Assembly (NCBI GenBank): GCA_947174565.1
Contig: CAMWJL010000015.1
Location: 1-37,033 of the forward strand
Direction: 5' to 3'
Source of the DNA: an uncultured Prevotellaceae bacterium
GTDB taxonomy: Bacteria > Bacteroidota > Bacteroidia > Bacteroidales > Bacteroidaceae
DNA: 37,033 bases
In this document: positions 16,718 to 24,199 of the stretch, one piece after another
How positions within the stretch are numbered: position 1 is the stretch's first letter
Layout of the letters: each line of letters starts with the position of its first letter
The notes under the pieces: model-generated
Told to the model about the DNA's origin: nothing
The model's input: only the letters and a program-made list of their open reading frames with translations
Databases searched by the model: none
Program-made: the position numbers and the translations under genes

Positions 16718-17793
16718 TGAGAAATACTTTTGGACATCTGTTCACGTTGACCACCTTTGGTGAGAGTCATGGTGCTGCTATCGGTGGTGTGGTGGATGGC
16801 ATGCCAGCTGGCATTGATATTGATTTGGCGTTTATCCAGTCGGAACTGAATCGTCGTCGTCCAGGGCAGAGCCGCATCACCACTGGTCGTCAGGAAGGCG
16901 ATGTGGTGGAATTGCTTTCTGGTGTGTTTGAAGGAAAGAGCACGGGTTGCCCCATCGGTTTTGTGGTGCGCAACATGAACCAGCATTCGAGTGACTATGA
17001 GAATGTTCGCAATGTCTATCGCCCGTCGCATGCCGATTATACTTACACTCAGAAGTATGGCTTGCGTGATCATCGTGGTGGCGGGCGTTCTTCTGCTCGT
17101 GAGACCATTTCACGTTGCGTGGGTGGTGCTTTGGCTAAGCTGGCACTCCGTCAGTTGGGGATTGAGGTTGTTGCCTACACTTCACAAGTGGGGCATATCG
17201 CTATTGACCGCAATTATCAAAAATACGATTTCGCACAGATTGAGGCAAACCCTGTTCGTTGCCCTGATTCCACAGTGGCCAAGCAGATGGAACAGCTGAT
17301 TTTGGATGTCAAGGCTGAAGGTGACACTATTGGTGGCATCATCACGGGTGTGGTGAAGGGCTGTCCTGTGGGATTGGGTGGACCTGCGTTCTCCAAGCTC
17401 CATGCTGACCTCGGTGCTGCCATGTTGAGCATCAATGCCGTGAAAGGCTTTGAATATGGTGAAGGTTTTGATGGAGTGGGGCAGAGAGGTTCGGAACAGA
17501 ATGACATCTTCTTTAATGATGGTGGGCATATCAATACACGAACGAACCACTCAGGAGGCATCCAAGGTGGTATCTCTAATGGGCAGGACATCGTGTTTCG
17601 TGTGCTGTTCAAACCTGTGGCCACGCAGTTGCGTCCGCAATTTACAGTGAACAAGGATGGTGAAGAAACCATTCTCGAAGTGAAAGGTCGTCACGACCCG
17701 TGTGTGCTGCCGCGTGCAGTTCCTGTAGTGGAAGCGATGGCGGCAATGACCATTCTCGACCATTATTTGATGAATAAAACAGTAAGACTATGA
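16717..17793 (+). CDS. aroC: Chorismate synthase
   Basis: A 358-residue enzyme that converts 5-enolpyruvylshikimate-3-phosphate to chorismate with reduced FMN, the last common step to aromatic amino acids and folate. The N-terminus [17 protein letters not shown] is the family signature. [35 protein letters not shown] followed by RSSARET, and ERGSEQND-like [12 protein letters not shown] with [14 protein letters not shown] are the other conserved blocks. An earlier in-frame ATG at 16687 lies within slyD; the family starts at MRNTFGH, so 16717 is used. Start overlaps the slyD stop, and its own TGA overlaps the ATG of ssb (ATGA), so translation is coupled. Confidence 0.96.
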   Translation: MRNTFGHLFTLTTFGESHGAAIGGVVDGMPAGIDIDLAFIQSELNRRRPGQSRITTGRQEGDVVELLSGVFEGKSTGCPIGFVVRNMNQHSSDYENVRNVYRPSHADYTYTQKYGLRDHRGGGRSSARETISRCVGGALAKLALRQLGIEVVAYTSQVGHIAIDRNYQKYDFAQIEANPVRCPDSTVAKQMEQLILDVKAEGDTIGGIITGVVKGCPVGLGGPAFSKLHADLGAAMLSINAVKGFEYGEGFDGVGQRGSEQNDIFFNDGGHINTRTNHSGGIQGGISNGQDIVFRVLFKPVATQLRPQFTVNKDGEETILEVKGRHDPCVLPRAVPVVEAMAAMTILDHYLMNKTVRL

Positions 17794-18209
17794 ATAAGGT
17801 AATGCTGATTGGTCATGTGGGTGCAGACCCACAGGTGAAGTATTTGGATCAAGGCGTGTGCGTGGCACAGTTGCGACTGGCAACCACAGAGCGTGGCTAT
17901 ATGTTGCAGAATGGCACTCAAGTGCCCGAACGCACGGAGTGGCACAACTGCATCTTTTGGCGCAAACAGGCGGAGGTGGTGGAGAAGTATGTGCATAAAG
18001 GTGACCGCCTATATGTGGAGGGGAAGATTCAGTCGCGTGATTGGACCGACCGCCAAGGCATTTCTCGTAAATCCATTGACATTGTGGTCGATAATATGGA
18101 AATGCTGACCACACGCCCTACTGCGGAATCCGCAGCGCAACTGGTGGCTAAACCTACGACTCCAGCGGCAACCAAGCCCGAAGAGAATAATGGTGAATAT
18201 CCCTTCTGA
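17790..18209 (+). CDS. ssb: Single-stranded DNA-binding protein
   Basis: A 139-residue OB-fold SSB. It begins [17 protein letters not shown], and shows [33 protein letters not shown] and [16 protein letters not shown], all standard SSB blocks. After about residue 110 a short disordered Ala/Thr/Pro linker leads to the tip NNGEYPF, which keeps the terminal Pro-Phe that docks partner proteins but is less acidic than usual. It coats single-stranded DNA during replication and repair. Its ATG overlaps the aroC stop. Whether this is the main SSB of the cell or a second copy cannot be seen here. Confidence 0.95.
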   Translation: MNKVMLIGHVGADPQVKYLDQGVCVAQLRLATTERGYMLQNGTQVPERTEWHNCIFWRKQAEVVEKYVHKGDRLYVEGKIQSRDWTDRQGISRKSIDIVVDNMEMLTTRPTAESAAQLVAKPTTPAATKPEENNGEYPF

Positions 18210-18230
18210 CCCTCATAACAATCGACAATT

Positions 18231-18986
18231 ATGACTCCAACCATCATTGCAGGACCATGTGTGATTGAATCCATGGAATGCCTTGAGACAGTGGCACAGG
18301 AATTGGTGCGACTGAACGAGAAACATGGTCTTGACATCATCTTCAAATCATCATTTGACAAGGCAAACCGCACCAGCATTCATTCCTATCGTGGTCCTGG
18401 TTTGGAAAAGGGCATGCAGATGCTGTCAGGCATCAAGGAGAAGTACGGATTGCGCATCCTCACTGACATTCACGAGAGTTATCAGGCACAACCCGTGGGC
18501 GAGGTGGCCGATGTATTGCAGATTCCTGCTTTTCTGTGCCGACAGACTGATTTGCTGGTGGCAGCCGCTCGCACGGGATGTATCGTCAACATCAAGAAGG
18601 CTCAGTTCCTTTCAGGTTTGGACATGGAGTTTCCCGTGCAGAAAGTGCGCGAGAGTGGCAACGACCATGTGTGGCTGACCGAACGCGGTAATATCTATGG
18701 ATATAACAATTTGGCGGTTGACTTCCGTAACATTGCTGATATGCACCACTTCACCGACACGGTCATTATGGATTGCACCCATTCGGTGCAGCGTCCTGGT
18801 GCGGCTGGTGGCAAGACGGGTGGCAACCGTGAGTTTGTGCCATCCATGGCATTGGCAGCCAAGGCTTTCGGTGCCAACGGCTACTTCTTCGAGGTGCATC
18901 CTGACCCTGATAATGCGCTTTCCGATGGTTCTAACATGCTGCATCTGACAGACTTGGATGCGGTGATAGCAAGCTTGGTGGATTGA
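18231..18986 (+). CDS. kdsA: 3-deoxy-D-manno-octulosonate 8-phosphate synthase
   Basis: A 251-residue cytoplasmic TIM-barrel enzyme that condenses phosphoenolpyruvate with arabinose-5-phosphate to Kdo-8-phosphate. Visible blocks are IIAGPCVIES at the start, FKSSFDKANRTSIHSYRGPG (substrate and PEP binding), ILTDIHES, LQIPAFLCRQTDLLVAAA, VNIKKAQFLS and DCTHSVQRPGAAGGKTGGN. A Cys in IAGPCVIES is often a metal ligand in the metal-dependent class. It lies directly before kdsD, the enzyme that makes its arabinose-5-phosphate substrate, an order that supports coordinated Kdo supply for lipopolysaccharide. Confidence 0.96.
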   Translation: MTPTIIAGPCVIESMECLETVAQELVRLNEKHGLDIIFKSSFDKANRTSIHSYRGPGLEKGMQMLSGIKEKYGLRILTDIHESYQAQPVGEVADVLQIPAFLCRQTDLLVAAARTGCIVNIKKAQFLSGLDMEFPVQKVRESGNDHVWLTERGNIYGYNNLAVDFRNIADMHHFTDTVIMDCTHSVQRPGAAGGKTGGNREFVPSMALAAKAFGANGYFFEVHPDPDNALSDGSNMLHLTDLDAVIASLVD

Positions 18987-19037
18987 AGAACTGGTATCGC
19001 CAGTGTGATGATACTTGTTAAGAAACGACGAATTTGT

Positions 19038-19982
19038 ATGGAATCCAAGATATATGCAGAGCGGTGTTTGCGCGACGAAGCAGAGGCACTGCTCGACCTT
19101 ATCCCGCAGCTGGACAATAGTTTTGAGCAAGTGGTGAACCTTATCCACCGTTGCACGGGGCATATGGTCGTGACAGGTGTGGGCAAGTCAGGGCATGTGG
19201 GAGCAAAGATTGCCGCAACCTTGGCTTCGACAGGAACACCTGCCATCTATCTGAATGCGTTGGATGCCTTGCATGGCGATTTGGGCATGATTATGAACAA
19301 TGATGTGCTCTTCATGCTTAGCAACTCGGGCAACACTGATGAATTGTTGCGCATCATAGCTTCGCTTGAGGAACGCCACATCCCAATCGTCTCCATGACG
19401 GGCGATAGAGAGTCGCTGTTGGCACAACACTCTGACTATCATATTCTTTGTCGTGTGGAGCATGAAGCATGTCCGCTCAATCTTGCTCCAACCTCCAGTA
19501 CCACGGCAGCAATGGCAATGGGCGATGCGTTGGCTTGTGCCTTGATGGAGGTTCGCAAGTTCCGTGCCAAAGACTTCGCCTTGTTCCATCCTGGTGGTTC
19601 TCTTGGTCGCAAGTTGCTGGTGAAGGTGAAGGATGTGATGTACACCGACAATTTCCCGATTGTGCCGCCCACCATGCTGCTGTCTGATGCCCTGATGATT
19701 ATCAGTGGTGGCAAACTCGGTTTGGGCGTTGTGATGGAAGGTGGCAAAATTCTCGGCATCATCACCGATGGTGATATTCGCCGTGCTGTTGAAGGGGCGC
19801 GTGAGAACTTTATCAACCTCACTGTCAGCGAGGCGATGACCACCACGCCAAAGACAATCTCGCCCGAAGCCAAACTTACCACCATCCAACAAATGTTCCG
19901 CAATCACAAGATTCACTCACTGCTCGTGACCGACCACGGCAAACTTGTCGGTATTGTGGATTACTTCGCCATTATGAGTTAA
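19038..19982 (+). CDS. kdsD: Arabinose-5-phosphate isomerase (KdsD/KpsF family)
   Basis: A 314-residue sugar isomerase interconverting ribulose-5-phosphate and arabinose-5-phosphate, the first step of Kdo synthesis. The SIS domain (about 30-165) shows VVTGVGKSGHVGAKIAATLA, DALHGDLGMI, LSNSGNTDELLRI and APTSSTTAAMAMGDALA. Two CBS domains follow: VKDVMYTDNFPIV and VSEAMTTTPKTIS begin them. The linking motif FALFHPGGSLGRKLL is typical. The frame is open from an ATG at 19005; I prefer MESKIYAERCL at 19038 because the extra residues (MMILVKKRRI) look unlike the family. Last gene of its operon, followed by a long palindrome. Confidence 0.93.
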   Translation: MESKIYAERCLRDEAEALLDLIPQLDNSFEQVVNLIHRCTGHMVVTGVGKSGHVGAKIAATLASTGTPAIYLNALDALHGDLGMIMNNDVLFMLSNSGNTDELLRIIASLEERHIPIVSMTGDRESLLAQHSDYHILCRVEHEACPLNLAPTSSTTAAMAMGDALACALMEVRKFRAKDFALFHPGGSLGRKLLVKVKDVMYTDNFPIVPPTMLLSDALMIISGGKLGLGVVMEGGKILGIITDGDIRRAVEGARENFINLTVSEAMTTTPKTISPEAKLTTIQQMFRNHKIHSLLVTDHGKLVGIVDYFAIMS

Positions 19983-19987
19983 AATTT

Positions 19988-20040
19988 TCCTCCCAACAAG
20001 AAGGGCCTCGGAATTTCCGAGGCCCTTCTTGTTGGGAGGA
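19988..20040. terminator. Perfect 26-bp palindrome after kdsD, possible terminator
   Basis: 19988-20013 and 20015-20040 are exact reverse complements around one central T. The hairpin is very GC-rich in its inner part but is not followed by a T tract on either strand. It starts six bases after the kdsD stop. Confidence 0.65.
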
Positions 20041-20213
20041 GACTATGCAATAAACTATCCCTGTTCAATATAAGGCACGTCCAAGCAGAACATGATATTG
20101 CAACTCGCCTTATTCAGAACAGGAGCAGTTAGTGAACAAACAGAGGTCACCAAACAGATTCTCCAAACTCACTTTTCATCCCTCATTTCTTCCCTCTAAA
20201 CTCCCCCTCAAAA

Positions 20214-20282
20214 TCGATGTCCCCGACTCCGACCAATCGGAGTCGGGGACATCGGTCTGTCGGAGTCGGGGACTCCGATTTA
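20214..20282. repeat. Modular palindromic repeat, copy 2 (three 17-nt units, 23-nt period)
   Basis: Three 17-nt units at 20215-20231, 20238-20254 and 20261-20277 are separated by ACCAAT and GTCTGT and flanked by AAAT/ATTT. The first and second form a perfect 17-bp inverted repeat. Read on the opposite strand the element at 5718-5783 has the same order, the same ACCAAT spacer and similar flanks (a C-rich run before, ATTT after), so the two are related copies in inverted orientation. The unit ends CGATG/CGGAG and the core strand are swapped between copies. It lies between the two hairpins in the 20041-20402 gene-free stretch. Confidence 0.88.
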
Positions 20283-20340
20283 GTGGTGTAAAAGTTGGCA
20301 AGAATAGCTTCATTGTTTGTTATTCATTTCATCACACCAT

Positions 20341-20387
20341 AACAGACAGGCCCCGTTCTTCATAAAAGAACGGGGCCTTGTCTGTTG
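20341..20387. terminator. Terminator hairpin between kdsD and ettA
   Basis: A stem of about 20 bp with a single bulged base (AGGCCCCGTTCTT paired with AAGAACGGGGCCT, extended by ACAGAC/GTCTGT), loop CATAA. It lies 16 bases beyond the 3' end of the convergent ettA gene and may serve ettA transcripts. Confidence 0.7.
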
Positions 20388-20402
20388 TCTTTCATTGTCT
20401 GT

Positions 20403-22100
20403 TTATTCGTCTATCAACTTACGATACCTGATTCGTTTGGGTTCTTCTAATCCGAGACGTTTGGCTTTGTTGGCTTCATAGTCGGTGTAAGAACCTTCAA
20501 AGTAGAAAATGTTGCCGTCGCCTTCAAATGCGAGGATATGGGTGCAGATGCGGTCGAGGAACCAGCGGTCGTGGCTGATGATGACGGCACAGCCAGCGAA
20601 GGCTTCGAGTCCTTCTTCCAAGGCACGGAGTGTGTTCACGTCAATGTCGTTGGTTGGCTCGTCGAGCAGGAGTACGTTGCCTTCTTGCTTCAGGGCGATG
20701 GCGAGGTGGAGGCGGTTGCGCTCACCGCCTGAGAGGACACCGCATTTCTTTTCTTGGTCGGCTCCGTTGAAATTGAAGCGTGAGAGGTAGGCGCGCACAT
20801 TGATGTCTTTGCCGCCCATGCGGATGGTTTCGTTTCCGCCACTTACCACCTGATAGACAGTCTTTTCAGGGTCGATGTCTTTGTGTTGCTGATCCACATA
20901 ACTCAACTTCACGGTTTCGCCCACTTCAAAAGTGCCGGCATCGACTTGTTCCATGCCCATAATAAGGCGGAAGAGAGTCGTTTTACCAGCTCCGTTGGGA
21001 CCGATTACACCTACGATGCCGTTGGGCGGCAGGTTGAAGTTGAGGTCGGTGAAGAGGACTTTGTCTCCGAAGGACTTGGCAACGTGCTGTGCCTCAATGA
21101 CCTTGTTGCCGAGGCGAGGACCATTAGGGATGAATATCTCCAGCTTCTCTTCCTTCTGTTTCTGCTCTTCGTTGAGCATCTTATCGTAGGAGTTCAGACG
21201 TGCCTTTCCCTTGGCTTGACGTGCTTTCGGAGCCATGCGTACCCATTCCAACTCGCGTTCCAAGGTCTTACGGCGCTTTGAGGCGGTCTTCTCTTCTTGT
21301 TCCATGCGCTTGCTCTTCTGCTCCAGCCATGAAGAGTAGTTGCCCTTCCATGGGATGCCTTCGCCACGGTCAAGTTCCAAAATCCACTCTGACACGTCGT
21401 CGAGGAAATAGCGGTCGTGGGTAACAGCAATGACTGTGCCTTCGTACTGCTGAAGGTGCTGCTCCAGCCAGTCGATGCTTTCCGCATCAAGGTGGTTGGT
21501 TGGCTCGTCAAGCAGGAGCACGTCGGGCTTTTGGAGCAGGAGTCGGCAGAGGGCGACACGGCGACGTTCGCCGCCCGAGAGGTTCTTCACGCTCCAGTCG
21601 CCAGGGGGACAACGGAGGGCATCCATCGCGCGTTCAAGTTTGGAATCCATGTTCCAAGCGTCTGTGGCATCGATGATGTCTTGTAGTTCTGCCTGACGAG
21701 TCATGAGTTTCTCCATCTTGTCTGGGTCTTCGTAGTATTCGGGAAGACCGAACTTCTCGTTGATTTGGTCGTACTCGGCAAGGGCATCATACACATGCTG
21801 TACACCCTCCATGACGTTCTCCTTTACGGTCTTTTCTTCGTTGAGTGGTGGTTCCTGTGGCAGGTAGCCGACAGTGTAGCCAGGACTCCACACTACCTCG
21901 CCTTGGAATTGCTGGTCGATGCCTGCAATAATCTTCATGAGGGTGGATTTACCTGCACCATTGAGACCGATGATGCCGATTTTTGCACCGTAGAAGAAGG
22001 AGAGGTAGATGTTTTTGAGCACTTGTTTTTGGTTCTGTTGGATGGTCTTGCTCACTCCGACCATCGAGAATATCACTTTCTTGTCGTCAACTGTTGGCAT
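20403..22100 (-). CDS. ettA: Energy-dependent translational throttle protein EttA (ABC-F)
   Basis: A 565-residue ABC-F ATPase with two nucleotide-binding domains and no membrane helices. Domain 1 has Walker A GLNGAGKST (45-53), signature VKNLSGGERRRVALCRLLLQ and Walker B DVLLLDEPTNHLD. The linker between the domains (WLEQKSKRMEQEEKTASKRR and on) is the long helical P-site motif. Domain 2 has GPNGAGKTT, GVLSGGERNRLHLA and NVLLLDEPTNDID. The match along the whole length is to EttA, which binds the ribosomal E site and adjusts the first elongation steps to the ATP/ADP ratio. Transcribed last in a minus-strand run; 94 bases separate it from nadE. Confidence 0.94.
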   Translation of the reverse strand: MPTVDDKKVIFSMVGVSKTIQQNQKQVLKNIYLSFFYGAKIGIIGLNGAGKSTLMKIIAGIDQQFQGEVVWSPGYTVGYLPQEPPLNEEKTVKENVMEGVQHVYDALAEYDQINEKFGLPEYYEDPDKMEKLMTRQAELQDIIDATDAWNMDSKLERAMDALRCPPGDWSVKNLSGGERRRVALCRLLLQKPDVLLLDEPTNHLDAESIDWLEQHLQQYEGTVIAVTHDRYFLDDVSEWILELDRGEGIPWKGNYSSWLEQKSKRMEQEEKTASKRRKTLERELEWVRMAPKARQAKGKARLNSYDKMLNEEQKQKEEKLEIFIPNGPRLGNKVIEAQHVAKSFGDKVLFTDLNFNLPPNGIVGVIGPNGAGKTTLFRLIMGMEQVDAGTFEVGETVKLSYVDQQHKDIDPEKTVYQVVSGGNETIRMGGKDINVRAYLSRFNFNGADQEKKCGVLSGGERNRLHLAIALKQEGNVLLLDEPTNDIDVNTLRALEEGLEAFAGCAVIISHDRWFLDRICTHILAFEGDGNIFYFEGSYTDYEANKAKRLGLEEPKRIRYRKLIDE

Positions 22101-22194
22101 AAGTCGTTTGGGGTTATTAAATGGATAATTAGATGTTGTTGAACCGATTGGGGGTGTTTGCTTTGTTGCAATTCTGATATAGCATAGAAGACGG

Positions 22195-24183
22195 CTAACT
22201 TTCTAAGTCGGATAGCCAGTCGCTGCTGCTGGCATCGCTCGGCATGCGCCAGTCACCGCGGGGCGAGAGGCTGACAGAACCGACCTTAGGACCATCGGGC
22301 AGACAACTACGTTTGAACTGCTGGGTGAAGAAACGGCGACAGAAGGTCTTGAGCCACTTGCGAATGGTCGCTTCGTCGTAGGTGCCTACTGGCATACCGT
22401 CTTCTGCTACTTCGGGGTTCGTCTGATTGATGAATGCTTGTTCTGCCAGATAAAGAATCTTGGCAGGACGGAAACCGAAGCGGAGGAAATGGTAGAGGAA
22501 GAAGTCGTGGAGTTCGTATGGTCCAACGAGGTCTTCTGTCTTCTGTTGGATTGTACCATCGTCATTGGCAGGGATTAGCTCAGGCGAAATTGGGGTTTCG
22601 ATGATGTCGAGCAGTGTGGCTTTTGAGGCATCATCGACGCTTGTTAAAGCAACCCATTTGACGAGGTATTTGACAAGGGTCTTGGGGATAGAGCAGTTCA
22701 CGCCGTAATTGGACATGTGGTCAGCATTGTAGGTACACCAGCCGAGTGCCAGTTCGCTGAGGTCTCCTGTGCCTACGACGAATCCGTTGCATTGGTTGGC
22801 TACGTCCATGAGTATTTGGGTGCGTTCACGAGCTTGGCTGTTCTCGTAAGTCACGTCATGGTTGTTTGGGTCGTGGTCGATGTCAAGGAAATGCTGGATA
22901 CAAGCTTCCTTGATGCTGATTTCCTTAATGGTGATGTCGAGCGACTTCATCAGAGCGATGGCGTTATGGTAGGTGCGGTCTGTTGTGCCGAAGCCTGGCA
23001 TGGTGACACCGATGACCTCCTTGCGTGAACGATTGAGTAAGTCCATGGTTTTGACACAGACGAGCAAAGCGAGTGTGGAGTCAAGTCCGCCACTGATACC
23101 GAGGACAATGCAGCGAGCACCCGTATGGACGATGCGCTTTGCGAGTCCTGAGGTCTGGATGGAGAAGATTTCTTCGCAGCGTTCATCGAGCACGCTGCCA
23201 CTTGGCACGAAGGGGTGTGGATTGATTCTGCGAATCAGTTTTAATTCGTCGGCTGGATAAACTGTCTGACATTGAACGTGGATAGTGGATTGTTGAAGGG
23301 GGATGGGTGAGGAATGAGCGATGAGACGCACGTTCTCTGAAAAAGTTGTGTTGTGGCGACGCTCTGTCAGCAGACGCTCGGTGTCTATCTCGCTGATAAC
23401 CATTTGTTCTTCAAGACAGAAACGTTTGCTGTGGGCTATGAGGCTGCCGTTTTCGTAGATGAGGGCATTGCCTGCAAAGGCAATGTCTTGGGTCGATTCA
23501 CCGAAACCACAGGAACTGTAAACATAACCAGTGATACAGCGGGCACTCTGCTGGCTAATGAGGGAAAGCAGGTATTGGTTCTTGCCGATGAGCTCGTTCG
23601 ATGCACTCAGATTGAAAATGATTTCGGCTCCTCTTAAAGCCAGTTCGTTACTGGGTGGAATTGGTGCCCAAAGGTCTTCGCAAAGTTCAATGCCGAAGGT
23701 GGTTCTTTGTGTGTGGAAGAGCAGGTTGCGCCCGAATGGAACGGTCTGTGCGCAGAGATGTACCTGCTGGTCATTGGTGGCAGTAGAGGGGGCAAACCAG
23801 CGTTGTTCATAAAACTCCTTGTAGTTGGGTAAGAAGGTTTTAGGTACGACACCGAGAATCTTGCCACTCTGTATCACGATGGCGCAGTTCATCAGCAGTC
23901 CGCCGACCATGACTGGCATGCCGACGAGGGAAATAATTTGTAGGGAACGGGTAAAGTCAAGGAGTTTGAAGAGGCTTTCCTCACACTTCTCAAGCAATAA
24001 TTGTTGCCCCAAAAGGTCACCGCAGGTGTAGCCACAGATGCAGAGTTCAGGGAATACGATGATTTCTACCCCCTTGCCTTCGGCTTGCACGATGAGGCTT
24101 TCGATTTGCTGGATATTGTATGTGCAGTCCGCTACCTTCAACGAAGGAATGGCTGACGCTATTTTGACAAAACCGTAATTCAT
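22195..24183 (-). CDS. nadE: Glutamine-dependent NAD+ synthetase
   Basis: A 662-residue two-domain enzyme that amidates deamido-NAD to NAD, taking ammonia from glutamine. The N-terminal nitrilase-type glutaminase (about 1-290) has the Glu-Lys-Cys triad: Glu46 in IIVFPELCICGY, Lys in FLPNYKEFYEQRWF, Cys in TFGIELCEDLWAP. The C-terminal synthetase has the PP-loop CIVLGISGGLDSTLA, VGTGDLSELALGW, MSNYGVNCSIPKTL and PFDKA-like ETPISPELIPA. The length is that of the long bacterial form. It lies 16 bases downstream of the GH2 gene on the same strand, so it may be co-transcribed with the two glycosidase genes, an unexpected pairing. Confidence 0.95.
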   Translation of the reverse strand: MNYGFVKIASAIPSLKVADCTYNIQQIESLIVQAEGKGVEIIVFPELCICGYTCGDLLGQQLLLEKCEESLFKLLDFTRSLQIISLVGMPVMVGGLLMNCAIVIQSGKILGVVPKTFLPNYKEFYEQRWFAPSTATNDQQVHLCAQTVPFGRNLLFHTQRTTFGIELCEDLWAPIPPSNELALRGAEIIFNLSASNELIGKNQYLLSLISQQSARCITGYVYSSCGFGESTQDIAFAGNALIYENGSLIAHSKRFCLEEQMVISEIDTERLLTERRHNTTFSENVRLIAHSSPIPLQQSTIHVQCQTVYPADELKLIRRINPHPFVPSGSVLDERCEEIFSIQTSGLAKRIVHTGARCIVLGISGGLDSTLALLVCVKTMDLLNRSRKEVIGVTMPGFGTTDRTYHNAIALMKSLDITIKEISIKEACIQHFLDIDHDPNNHDVTYENSQARERTQILMDVANQCNGFVVGTGDLSELALGWCTYNADHMSNYGVNCSIPKTLVKYLVKWVALTSVDDASKATLLDIIETPISPELIPANDDGTIQQKTEDLVGPYELHDFFLYHFLRFGFRPAKILYLAEQAFINQTNPEVAEDGMPVGTYDEATIRKWLKTFCRRFFTQQFKRSCLPDGPKVGSVSLSPRGDWRMPSDASSSDWLSDLES

Positions 24184-24199
24184 ATTTTACTATATGGGG

